From: Pseudomonas argentinensis
GTDB lineage: Bacteria; Pseudomonadota; Gammaproteobacteria; Pseudomonadales; Pseudomonadaceae
Reading direction: 5' to 3'
NCBI RefSeq assembly: GCF_001839655.2
Contig: NZ_CP056087.1
Span: 1,860,001 to 1,924,000, forward strand
Length of the DNA stretch: 64,000 nucleotides
Shown: in pieces, positions 19,661 through 26,598 of the stretch
How positions within the stretch are numbered: the first letter of the stretch is position 1
Layout: every line of letters starts with the position of its first letter
Position numbers and translations under genes: made by a program
Notes under the pieces: generated by a model
Seen by the model: only the letters and a program-made list of their open reading frames with translations
The model's database searches: none
What the model was told of the DNA's origin: nothing

Positions 19661-19835
19661 GCCATTTCGGCGCCTGATTCGACTGCGAGGCCGTCGATGG
19701 TGGAGCACCCTCATCGAGTCGTTAACTGGTTGAGCGGGAAGGCTTTTCGGATCGCGCTCGATACGTCACGGCGATCCGCGCAGTGCGCGGGCCACCGTCG
19801 CTATCGCACAGCAGCGGGGCGCGATACGTCTTTGG

Positions 19836-19852
19836 TGCCCGGCGCAGGTGCA
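19836..19852. promoter_or_regulatory. Candidate NtrC enhancer site for nrtA
   Basis: TGCCCGGCGCAGGTGCA fits the dyad TGCACY-N5-RGTGCA with one clear mismatch in the left half. It lies about 175 bp upstream of the sigma54 promoter. A weaker match, GCAC...GGGGC at 19805-19821, lies about three helical turns away. Supported by pattern only. Confidence 0.4.
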
Positions 19853-19958
19853 TGGCAGGTTCGGGAATGGGCGCTGGTAGTCAGATGGATCTAGGGAAAT
19901 AAGGCAAAAGCGGCCGTTACCCTATCCGTGAGAACGGGCGGGGATACCCGTGATTTTT

Positions 19959-19980
19959 CGCGGGCATGGCCCGCTCCCAC
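19959..19980. repeat. REP-like extragenic palindrome
   Basis: CGCGGGCATGGCCCGCTCCCAC resembles the Pseudomonas REP form (CGCGGG...CCCGCTCC-AC). It lies in the non-coding gap between nrtA and nasR. Confidence 0.6.
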
Positions 19981-19991
19981 AAGGGATCAGG

Positions 19992-20070
19992 CGTAGGGTG
20001 GATGACGCTTCACCCATCCACCGCTCTGCAATCGCAATGGTGGACAAAAAGAGCGTTGTCCACCCTATGG
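19992..20070. repeat. Imperfect long palindrome, possible miniature repeat element
   Basis: Two arms of about 31 bp face each other: GTAGGGTGGATGACGCT...TCCACC (from 19993) and the reverse complement of GGTGGAC...AGCGTTGTCCACCCTAT (to 20069). A 16-bp centre separates them. No open frame is present. Similar GTAGGGTGGA palindromes occur between genes in several Pseudomonas genomes. Origin and mobility cannot be judged here. The rest of 19661-20164 shows no gene. Confidence 0.6.
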
Positions 20071-20164
20071 GAACGACCGGCCGCTCCCGCCACGTTTAAG
20101 CCATTGCGAATGGCATTCTTGGGGTGGGGGGGAGGCGACGCTCAGTCATAGAGCCGCAGCTCGC

Positions 20165-21472
20165 TCAGCCGCGTTTGCCCTTGTCGCCTCGCGGAGTTGG
20201 CTGCGCCTTGCGCGCGGCAAAGGTGAGCAGGCTCTGGGCCACATCGACCAGGCGCATGCTGCGTTCCATGGCCGATTGGCGCAGACGCGCGTAGGCGTCC
20301 TCTTCGCTCAGGCCGTAGTCGTTCATCAGCAGCTTCTTGGCCCGCTCGATCAGCTTGCGCTCGTTGAGGGTTTCGCGGGTTTCCTGCAGTTCGTCGCTGA
20401 CCTGTTGCAGGCGCTGGTTCTGCTCGTGGAGAAGATCCAGCACCGAGCGGGCCAGGTGGCTGCCCACGGCACCCTGGGGTGGGGTGTCGAGGGTGCTGCT
20501 GTGCACGCTGAACAACAGCGCCTGGTCGCTGGCAGCATCCATCTGCGCCACACGGCCGAGCAGGGCGCGGTGGTTGTCCAGGTCGGCATGGGCTTCGGCG
20601 ATGCTGCGCCGGCAGCGTTCGAGCAGGCACTGGGTCAGGTGGCTTTCCACCTGTTTCATGGCGTCGATGCGTCTGGTGTTGAGCTCGAACCATAGCTCGC
20701 ACAAGCCCGGGTCCACCTGGGCCGCGGCGGAGGTGCGCCTGGCGACCCCGCGCAGGCTGATCACCTGGGCCACGGTGTCGGTGCCGAGAATACCCTGCCA
20801 CAGGGCAATGGCCTCGGCATCGGCGAACTCGCCGAAGATGTCGAAGCAGCGCTCCTGGCCTTCCTGCAGATGCAGCAGGCGGGCCTGCAGTTCGTCATCG
20901 AAGTGCCCATGGGAAAAACCTTCCACGCCGACTGCACGTTCCTGGCCGGCGAGCTCCTTGCCTTGCATGAAGTTGAACAGCGCTACCAGCAGCCGGGTGA
21001 GGCCGGGGTCGGCGGCGGTATCGGCCGCTTCGAAGACTACCGCCAGCAGCCCGCCGATGAGGCGGGTAAAGGCCTGGGTCGCCTGGCGTGGCGACAATTG
21101 CCGTTCACGGATGCGCCGGCGTAGCCCAGGCAGTTCGTCGAAGCCATGCAGCACGTAGGCGATACGGTTGAACAGGCGCGCCCGGTCGGCGGCGTTGGCC
21201 TGGGCGGTGTCCATGGACAGAAAAAAAATATGCACCTCGCGCTCCACGACGGCGCAGTCTGCGCTGTGGGCATCAAGTTGGTGCAGATAGTGGTCCGTCT
21301 GGTTGCCCAGATAGACGTTCGAGTAGCCCCGTTCCTTCTGCAGCTGGTGTACCAGCTGGCTGATCCGGGTAACCAGCTCGCAGGTGACGGACAGGCTTTC
21401 CAGGCCCTGCAGCTCGCAACGGCGGGCGGCGAGCATGAAACGCAGGGTGGCGGGCATCTTGTGATCGGGCAT
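20165..21472 (-). CDS. nasR: Nitrate-responsive antiterminator NasR (NIT-ANTAR protein)
   Basis: A 435-residue RNA-binding regulator. Residues about 30-300 form the helical NIT nitrate/nitrite-sensing domain (QLVHQLQKERGYSNVYLG near the start). The C-terminal ANTAR domain (about 360-415) shows ELQETRETLNERKLIERAKKLL and the conserved SEEDAYARLRQSAMERSM. In Klebsiella NasR, nitrate binding lets the ANTAR domain bind leader RNA and prevent termination. Both nas operons here have terminator leaders, so the same role is likely. I chose the ATG at 21472; a second at 21457 is possible, and the longer frame to 21682 overlaps cobA. It lies 74 bp after cobA and has its own sigma54-like promoter. Confidence 0.9.
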   Translation of the reverse strand: MPDHKMPATLRFMLAARRCELQGLESLSVTCELVTRISQLVHQLQKERGYSNVYLGNQTDHYLHQLDAHSADCAVVEREVHIFFLSMDTAQANAADRARLFNRIAYVLHGFDELPGLRRRIRERQLSPRQATQAFTRLIGGLLAVVFEAADTAADPGLTRLLVALFNFMQGKELAGQERAVGVEGFSHGHFDDELQARLLHLQEGQERCFDIFGEFADAEAIALWQGILGTDTVAQVISLRGVARRTSAAAQVDPGLCELWFELNTRRIDAMKQVESHLTQCLLERCRRSIAEAHADLDNHRALLGRVAQMDAASDQALLFSVHSSTLDTPPQGAVGSHLARSVLDLLHEQNQRLQQVSDELQETRETLNERKLIERAKKLLMNDYGLSEEDAYARLRQSAMERSMRLVDVAQSLLTFAARKAQPTPRGDKGKRG

Positions 21473-21510
21473 GGCAGGGTCTTGTCGGTCGCAGTGTTGA
21501 ACCAGAACGG

Positions 21511-21526
21511 TGCAAATAGCAGTCCA
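21511..21526 (-). promoter_or_regulatory. Possible sigma54 promoter of nasR
   Basis: Minus-strand TGGACTGCTATTTGCA has GG-N10-GC spacing and a perfect TTGCA minus-12 part, but three mismatches in the minus-24 half. It would start transcription near 21500, about 28 nt before nasR. No terminator is seen between cobA and nasR, so read-through is also possible. Confidence 0.5.
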
Positions 21527-21546
21527 GTTCTGCTGGGCCACCTGGT

Positions 21547-22296
21547 TCAGGCGCTGTGCAGGTGCAATTGCTCGGCGGCCAGCATGGCGGCGCCGACCAC
21601 CTCGCCGATCACCAGGATGGCCGGGCTTTTCAACTGAAAGGCCTGGGCGTCGTCGGCCATCGCCTGCAACGTACTGCGGCATTCACGCTGCTCGGGCAGC
21701 GAGGCGTTCTCGATCATCGCCACCGCGGTGTCGGCGGCCATGCCGGCATCCAGCAGATGCTGGCGGGTGTCGGCCAGGGTGGCGATGCCCATGTACACCA
21801 CCAGCGTCGTGCCGGCGTGGGCCAGGGCCTGCCAGTTGGGCGAGGTGCCGTCCTGGGTATGGGCGGTGACCAGCGTCACGCCGCGGGCGATGCCGCGCAG
21901 GGTCAGGGAGATACCGCAGCGTGTCGCTGCAGCCAGGCCGGCGGTGATGCCGTTGACGATCTCGCAACGCACCCCGCGTGCGGCCAGCCAGTCGGCTTCT
22001 TCGCCGCCCCGGCCGAAGATGCACGGGTCGCCGCCCTTGAGGCGCGCCACCACCTTGCCCTGGCGGGCGTAGCGCAACATCAGGCGGTGGATGAACGCCT
22101 GGGGCGTGGAGCGACAGCCGCCGCGCTTGCCAACGCGAATCACCCGGGCGCCGGGGCAGTGTTCCAGCACCTGGGGGTTGACCAGATCGTCGATCAACAC
22201 CACGTCGGCCAGGCCGAGGGCGCGCACCGCCTTGAGAGTGAGCAATTCCGGGTCACCAGGACCGGCGCCGATCAGCCATACGCTTGGGTTCATCAT
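21547..22296 (-). CDS. cobA: Uroporphyrinogen-III C-methyltransferase
   Basis: Makes precorrin-2, the first step from uroporphyrinogen III to siroheme, the cofactor of assimilatory nitrite reductase. The 249 residues show the SAM-methylase motifs WLIGAGPGDPELLTLKA, VGKRGG...TPQAFIH, RLKGGDPCIFGRGGEE and VNGITAGLAAATRCGI. It lacks the CysG oxidase/ferrochelatase part, so SirC-type steps must come from elsewhere. Start ATG at 22296 with AAGGAA upstream. Last structural gene of the nasC-nasA-cobA operon, 35 bp after nasA. Confidence 0.94.
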   Translation of the reverse strand: MMNPSVWLIGAGPGDPELLTLKAVRALGLADVVLIDDLVNPQVLEHCPGARVIRVGKRGGCRSTPQAFIHRLMLRYARQGKVVARLKGGDPCIFGRGGEEADWLAARGVRCEIVNGITAGLAAATRCGISLTLRGIARGVTLVTAHTQDGTSPNWQALAHAGTTLVVYMGIATLADTRQHLLDAGMAADTAVAMIENASLPEQRECRSTLQAMADDAQAFQLKSPAILVIGEVVGAAMLAAEQLHLHSA

Positions 22297-22331
22297 GGGA
22301 TTCCTTCTGTCTAGGTTCAACCCAGTCTTCG

Positions 22332-25073
22332 CTAGGCTTCGATCGTCTGTAGCGCCAGCAGGCGCTTGATTTCCGGTACGCAGGAGCCGCACCCGGTGCC
22401 GCAGCCGAGATTCTGTTTCAGTGCGGCGAGGTCACAGCCGCGTTCGATGCTCTCGCGCACGGCGGTTTCACTGACGTCCATGCAGGTGCATAGGGTTTTG
22501 CCAGCGCGTGAGCGGGTTTCGCCGGGGGGGCTTTCCACGGGAGCGAGTAACCAACGCCGCAGGGCGCGGCCGGTGTCGTCGTCCAGCGAGATCTGGTTCT
22601 GCCAGAGTTCACGCAGCCAGTTCCGTGCTCTGCTTTCGCCACTCAGGGCGAAGCCGCTCAGGCGGCTGTCCTCGATACGCACGCGTTTGTTGATGGGCAT
22701 GCAGCCCGGTTCATCGCGCGGGTCGTCGTAGCGCATCACCGGGCCATCGTTCAGGCCCAGGTGCTGGTGCAGCTGGTCGAGCAAGGCGGCAGCCGGGGCG
22801 TGATGATGGGCGGCACGCATCACCAGTGCCGAGGTTTCACGGCCGACCAGGGCGAAGCTGGCATGGGCGAAGCCGTCGCACAGCGGGCGCAAGGCCTGCA
22901 GGCGCTGCTGCACGTCGCCTTCGACCAGCGCCTGGAAGGTCCAGGGCAGGTCGATGGCCTGCACCTCGATGCCGGCGTGCTTGAGCTCAGGCTGCTTCGA
23001 CAGCGGATCGAATGCCGGTAAGGTCAGGGCGTTGACGCCCAGACCCTTGAGAAAGCGGTCGCCCCAGTGCATGGGCAGGAACGCCTGGCCCGGTTGCAGG
23101 CTGGCGTCGGCCTGCACACGCAGCACCAGCGCGCCGCGGCGGCTGCGCACCTCGACCAGCCTGCCGTCCTCCAGCTGCCGCTGCGCCAGGTCCTGGGGAT
23201 GTAGGCCGAGCAGCGGTTCCTCGACATGGGCGAACAGCCGCGCCGCGGTGCCGGTGCGGCTCATGCCGTGCCACTGATCACGCAGGCGGCCGGTGTTCAG
23301 CGTCAGTGGATAGCGCTCGTCGCGCTTCTCCTTGGGTGACTGATAGGCCTCGGCGATAAAGCGTGCGCGACCGTTGACGCTCGGAAACTGGCCATCGCCG
23401 TAAAGGCGCGGCGTACCCTGCTCGGCGCCTTGGGGAAATGGCCATTGCTGGGGGCCACGGGCTTCCAGCAGGCCGTAGCCGAGCCCGCTCAGGTCCAGGT
23501 CACGCCGACGGGTCAGTACCTTGTATTCCTCGAACAGTTGCTCGGGGTTGCTGAAGGCGAAAAGGCCGGCCGGCGTGCCCGGCAGCCTGGCTTCCAGGCG
23601 GCGGGCGAAGTCGCAGGTGATCGACCAGTCCGCCCGCGCCTCGCCTGGTGCCGGCACCGCACGGCGCACCCGGCTGACGCGGCGCTCGGAGTTGGTCACC
23701 GTGCCTTCCTTCTCGCCCCAGCTGGCGGCGGGCAGCAGCAGGTCGGCGAAGCGGCAGGTCTCGGTGGTGGAAAATGCTTCCTGCACCACCACGAAGGGGC
23801 AATCGCTGAGAGCCTGATGAATCCGCTGCTGGTCGGGCATCGACTGGGCCGGGTTGGTGCAGACGATCCACAGCGCCTTGATCCTGCCGCTGCCGACGGC
23901 CTCGAACAGCTCGATGGCGCTGAGCCCTGGCTTCTCCGGCAGCCGATCGATGCCCCAGTAGGCGGCCACCTCGGCGCGGTGTTCGGGGTTGGCGACTTCG
24001 CGGTGGCCAGGCAGCAGGTTGGACAGGCTGCCGGTTTCCCGGCCGCCCATGGCATTGGGCTGGCCGGTAAGGGAAAACGGCCCGCTGCCTGGCTGGCCGA
24101 TCTGCCCGGTGGCCAGGTGCAGGTTGATGATCGCGGCGTTCTTGGCGGTGCCGGCGGTGGACTGGTTGACGCCCATGCACCACAGCGACAGAAAGCGTGG
24201 CGAGCGGCCGATCCACTCCGCGCAGCGGCGCAGATCCGCCTCGCTGATCGCGCACAGCCCGGCAACCCGTGCCGGCGTGTAGTCGGCAGCCAGGCTTTGC
24301 AGGGCGTCGAAACCTTCCGTGTGAGCTTCGATAAAGGCGTGGTCGATCCGCCCCTGTTCCAGCAGCAGGTGCAGCACGCCGTGCAGCAGCGCCACGTCGC
24401 TGCCAGGGGCGATGGCCAGGTGCAGATCGGCCAGCTCGCAGGTGTCGGTGCGCCGTGGGTCGACGACGATCACCTTCATCTGCGGGTTGCCAGCCTTGGC
24501 CGCTTCCAGGCGACGAAACAGGATCGGGTGGGCGTAGGCCATGTTGCTGCCGATGATCAGCAGCGTGTCGGCCTGCTCGATGTCCTCGTAGGAGCAGGGC
24601 GGGGCGTCGGCGCCCAGGCTGCGCTTGTAGCCGACCACGGCCGAGGACATGCACAGGCGTGAATTGCTGTCGATATTGTTGGTGCCGACCAGGGCACGGG
24701 CCAGCTTGTTGAAAGCGTAGTAATCCTCGGTCAGCAGCTGCCCGGAGATATAGAACGCCACGCTGTCCGGGCCGTGTTCGCGGATGGTCTCGGCGAATAC
24801 CTCGGCGGCGTGATCCATGGCGCTGTCCCAATCGGTGCGGGTGCGGCCCAGTCCTTTGCCGAGGCGCAGTTCGGGATACAGGGCGCGGGCGGCGAGGTCG
24901 CCGGTCAGGTGCAGCGAGGCGCCCTTGCTGCACAGCTTGCCGAAATTGGCCGGGTGCGCCGGATCGCCGCTGACGCCGAGGATGCGCTCGTCATCGTGCT
25001 CGATCAGCACGCCGCAGCCGACGCCGCAGTAGCAGCAGGTCGAGGCGGTGGTTTGCCTGGCGCGGCTGCTCAT
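22332..25073 (-). CDS. nasA: Assimilatory nitrate reductase, molybdenum catalytic subunit
   Basis: Reduces nitrate to nitrite in the cytoplasm. The 913 residues start with a [4Fe-4S] motif (Cys13, Cys16, Cys20 and the Cys of GKLCSKG near 48). The bis-MGD molybdopterin oxidoreductase domains follow (for example NSRLCMSSAVVGYKRSLG), then a molybdopterin dinucleotide-binding domain. A C-terminal BFD-like [2Fe-2S] domain (about 855-905, CTCMDVSE and LGCGTGCGSCVPEIK) is present as in Klebsiella NasA. There is no Tat signal, consistent with a cytoplasmic enzyme. Its ATG overlaps the TGA of the upstream flavoprotein gene (TGATG), so the two are translationally coupled. Confidence 0.95.
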   Translation of the reverse strand: MSSRARQTTASTCCYCGVGCGVLIEHDDERILGVSGDPAHPANFGKLCSKGASLHLTGDLAARALYPELRLGKGLGRTRTDWDSAMDHAAEVFAETIREHGPDSVAFYISGQLLTEDYYAFNKLARALVGTNNIDSNSRLCMSSAVVGYKRSLGADAPPCSYEDIEQADTLLIIGSNMAYAHPILFRRLEAAKAGNPQMKVIVVDPRRTDTCELADLHLAIAPGSDVALLHGVLHLLLEQGRIDHAFIEAHTEGFDALQSLAADYTPARVAGLCAISEADLRRCAEWIGRSPRFLSLWCMGVNQSTAGTAKNAAIINLHLATGQIGQPGSGPFSLTGQPNAMGGRETGSLSNLLPGHREVANPEHRAEVAAYWGIDRLPEKPGLSAIELFEAVGSGRIKALWIVCTNPAQSMPDQQRIHQALSDCPFVVVQEAFSTTETCRFADLLLPAASWGEKEGTVTNSERRVSRVRRAVPAPGEARADWSITCDFARRLEARLPGTPAGLFAFSNPEQLFEEYKVLTRRRDLDLSGLGYGLLEARGPQQWPFPQGAEQGTPRLYGDGQFPSVNGRARFIAEAYQSPKEKRDERYPLTLNTGRLRDQWHGMSRTGTAARLFAHVEEPLLGLHPQDLAQRQLEDGRLVEVRSRRGALVLRVQADASLQPGQAFLPMHWGDRFLKGLGVNALTLPAFDPLSKQPELKHAGIEVQAIDLPWTFQALVEGDVQQRLQALRPLCDGFAHASFALVGRETSALVMRAAHHHAPAAALLDQLHQHLGLNDGPVMRYDDPRDEPGCMPINKRVRIEDSRLSGFALSGESRARNWLRELWQNQISLDDDTGRALRRWLLAPVESPPGETRSRAGKTLCTCMDVSETAVRESIERGCDLAALKQNLGCGTGCGSCVPEIKRLLALQTIEA

Positions 25074-26338
25074 CAGGCCGCCCCTTGCAGGAGCAGCGGT
25101 TCGGCTGGCACGGCCGGTGTCAGGCTGGCCACGGCCGCTTCGCCGAACATCAGCAGGTCGCGGATCGCGGCCAGGTTGCCGCCCTCGCGGATCAGCTGCA
25201 GGTACCAGGCGCTGTCAGCGGTGTCGCCGTACAGGCAGGCGCCGACCAGCACGTCGTTCTTGAGCACCAGCTTGCGGTAGCTGCCGGTGGTTGGGTCGTC
25301 CAGGGTGATGCTCTGGGTGCCGGGGTGGCCTGCGAAATCACCGGCGGAAAACAGCTCGATGCCGGTGACTTTCAGTTTGGTCGAGGTCAGCGAGCCGAGG
25401 TAGCGGCGATAGCCCTGCATGGCCAGGTGGCTGGCGCATACCCGCGCCTGCTCGAACAGCGGCGCCACCAGGCCATAGGCGACGCCGCGGTGGCTGACGC
25501 ATTCGCCCACCGCGTACACGCGCGGGTCGAAGCTCTGCAGCGTATCGTCGACCAGGATGCCGCGGGCGCAGGGCAGGCCGGCGTCCTGGGCCAGTTCGAT
25601 ATTGGGGCGGATGCCGGCGGCCATCACCACCAGATCGGCGGGCAGGCTCTCGCCATCGCTGAAGCGCACGGCGCTGACCCGGCCATCAGCGCCCCCGATC
25701 AGCTCGCTGGTCTGTTTGCCGAGGGCGAAGTGCAGGCCGCGGCGCTCCAGAGCGGCTTGCAGCAGGCGCCCGGCGCGCTCGTCGAGCTGGCGCTCGAGCA
25801 GGGTGGCGCCGTTGTGCACCACGCTGACGTCCATGCCGCGCAGCTTGAGGCCGTGGGCGGCTTCCAGGCCCAGCAGGCCGCCGCCGATGACCACGGCGCG
25901 GCGGTGCCGGGTGGCGCTGTCGAGCATAAGGCGAGTGTCGGCGATATCGCGGTAGCCGATCACGCCATCCAGCGCGTTGCCGGGGATCGGCAACATGAAC
26001 GGCCGGGAGCCGGTGGCGATCAGCAGGCGGTCGTACTCGGCACTGCTGCCATCATCGGCGATCACCCGGCGGCGGATGCGGTCGATCTCCAGCACCTTGC
26101 GGCCCAGGCGCAGTTCGATGCCGTGGCTGGCGTACCAGGCGAGGTCGTTGAGCACGATGTCGTCGAAGGTCTGCTCGCCGGCCAGTACCGGCGAGAGCAG
26201 GATGCGGTTGTAGTTGGGGTGCGGCTCGGCGCCGAACACGGTGATGTCGTAGAGGTCCGGGGCGATCTTCAGGAGCTCTTCGAGCGTGCGCACGCCGGCC
26301 ATGCCGTTACCGATCATCACCAGCTTCAGTCGCTTCAT
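25073..26338 (-). CDS. NAD(P)H/FAD electron-transfer subunit for nitrate reductase (NasC/NirB-N-like)
   Basis: A 421-residue flavoprotein homologous to the N-terminal half of NirB and to Klebsiella NasC. It has an FAD motif near the start (VMIGNGMAGVRTLEELL), an NAD(P) motif (AVVIGGGLLGLEAAHGLKLRG, about 145-165), the conserved ATGSRPFMLPIPG, and a C-terminal FAD part (RVYAVGECVSHRGVAYG). It lacks the BFD, siroheme and Fe-S domains of full NirB (about 850 aa), so it cannot reduce nitrite. It most likely passes electrons from NAD(P)H to NasA, with which it overlaps by TGATG. First gene of the operon, with GGAGGTGAAGG before the ATG. Confidence 0.87.
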   Translation of the reverse strand: MKRLKLVMIGNGMAGVRTLEELLKIAPDLYDITVFGAEPHPNYNRILLSPVLAGEQTFDDIVLNDLAWYASHGIELRLGRKVLEIDRIRRRVIADDGSSAEYDRLLIATGSRPFMLPIPGNALDGVIGYRDIADTRLMLDSATRHRRAVVIGGGLLGLEAAHGLKLRGMDVSVVHNGATLLERQLDERAGRLLQAALERRGLHFALGKQTSELIGGADGRVSAVRFSDGESLPADLVVMAAGIRPNIELAQDAGLPCARGILVDDTLQSFDPRVYAVGECVSHRGVAYGLVAPLFEQARVCASHLAMQGYRRYLGSLTSTKLKVTGIELFSAGDFAGHPGTQSITLDDPTTGSYRKLVLKNDVLVGACLYGDTADSAWYLQLIREGGNLAAIRDLLMFGEAAVASLTPAVPAEPLLLQGAA

Positions 26339-26378
26339 CCTTCACCTCCATGGAGCCCACCCGGGCGACCTCCAGGCC

Positions 26379-26439
26379 AAAAAAAAGCGTCCTGCACTGC
26401 CAGTGCAAGGACGCCTTTGTCCGGTCCCGATCGTTCGGG
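26379..26439 (-). terminator. Leader attenuator of nasC-nasA-cobA with ANTAR-type hairpin
   Basis: On the minus strand GCGTCCTTGCACTG pairs with CAGTGCAGGACGC (26414-26387) and is followed by eight T residues (26386-26379), 40 bp before the ATG. Just upstream, CCCG-AACGAT-CGGG (26439-26426) is a stem with a six-base loop having A at position 1 and G at position 4, the loop pattern bound by ANTAR proteins. A second small stem, GCCG-GCAAA-CGGC (26458-26446), precedes it. Two stems and then a terminator is the layout of NasR target leaders. Confidence 0.82.
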
Positions 26440-26481
26440 GAGCGTGCCGTTTGCCGGCCCGCGTTATGTCTGGGATGTGAA

Positions 26482-26499
26482 GAGCAGGGACTGTGCCAA
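26482..26499 (-). promoter_or_regulatory. Sigma54 promoter of nasC-nasA-cobA
   Basis: Minus-strand TTGGCACAGTCCCTGCTC carries the sigma54 elements TTGGCAC and CTGCT with GG-N10-GC spacing. The predicted start near 26472 leaves a leader of about 135 nt containing the hairpins and terminator. Confidence 0.82.
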
Positions 26500-26561
26500 C
26501 TTGATGGAGCCCGCCGGAGCGGGCGCCGGGTGAGGCGCTGCGTTAACGACAGCGCGGCTGC

Positions 26562-26598
26562 TGACATGTATTGGTGCGCTGCGCACCGCTATTGTGCG
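26562..26598. promoter_or_regulatory. Tandem candidate NtrC-binding sites
   Basis: CGCACCGCTATTGTGCG (26582-26598) has the NtrC core GCAC-N7-GTGC. TGACATGTATTGGTGCG (26562-26578) keeps the right half TGGTGC. Their centres are 20 bp apart, about two helical turns, and lie 70-100 bp upstream of the sigma54 promoter, the usual enhancer position. They abut the 3' end of the quiP gene. Confidence 0.6.

Noticed and set aside
21550..21566. GGCGCTGTGCAGGTGCA as an NtrC site for nasR
   Set aside because: It lies only about 25 bp from the minus-24 element and inside the end of the cobA coding sequence, so it is probably chance.
26571..26587. GGTGCGCTGCGCACC palindrome near the quiP end as an NtrC site
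   Set aside because: The half-sites are in the opposite order to the NtrC dyad. The overlapping GCAC-N7-GTGC dyad is a better match.
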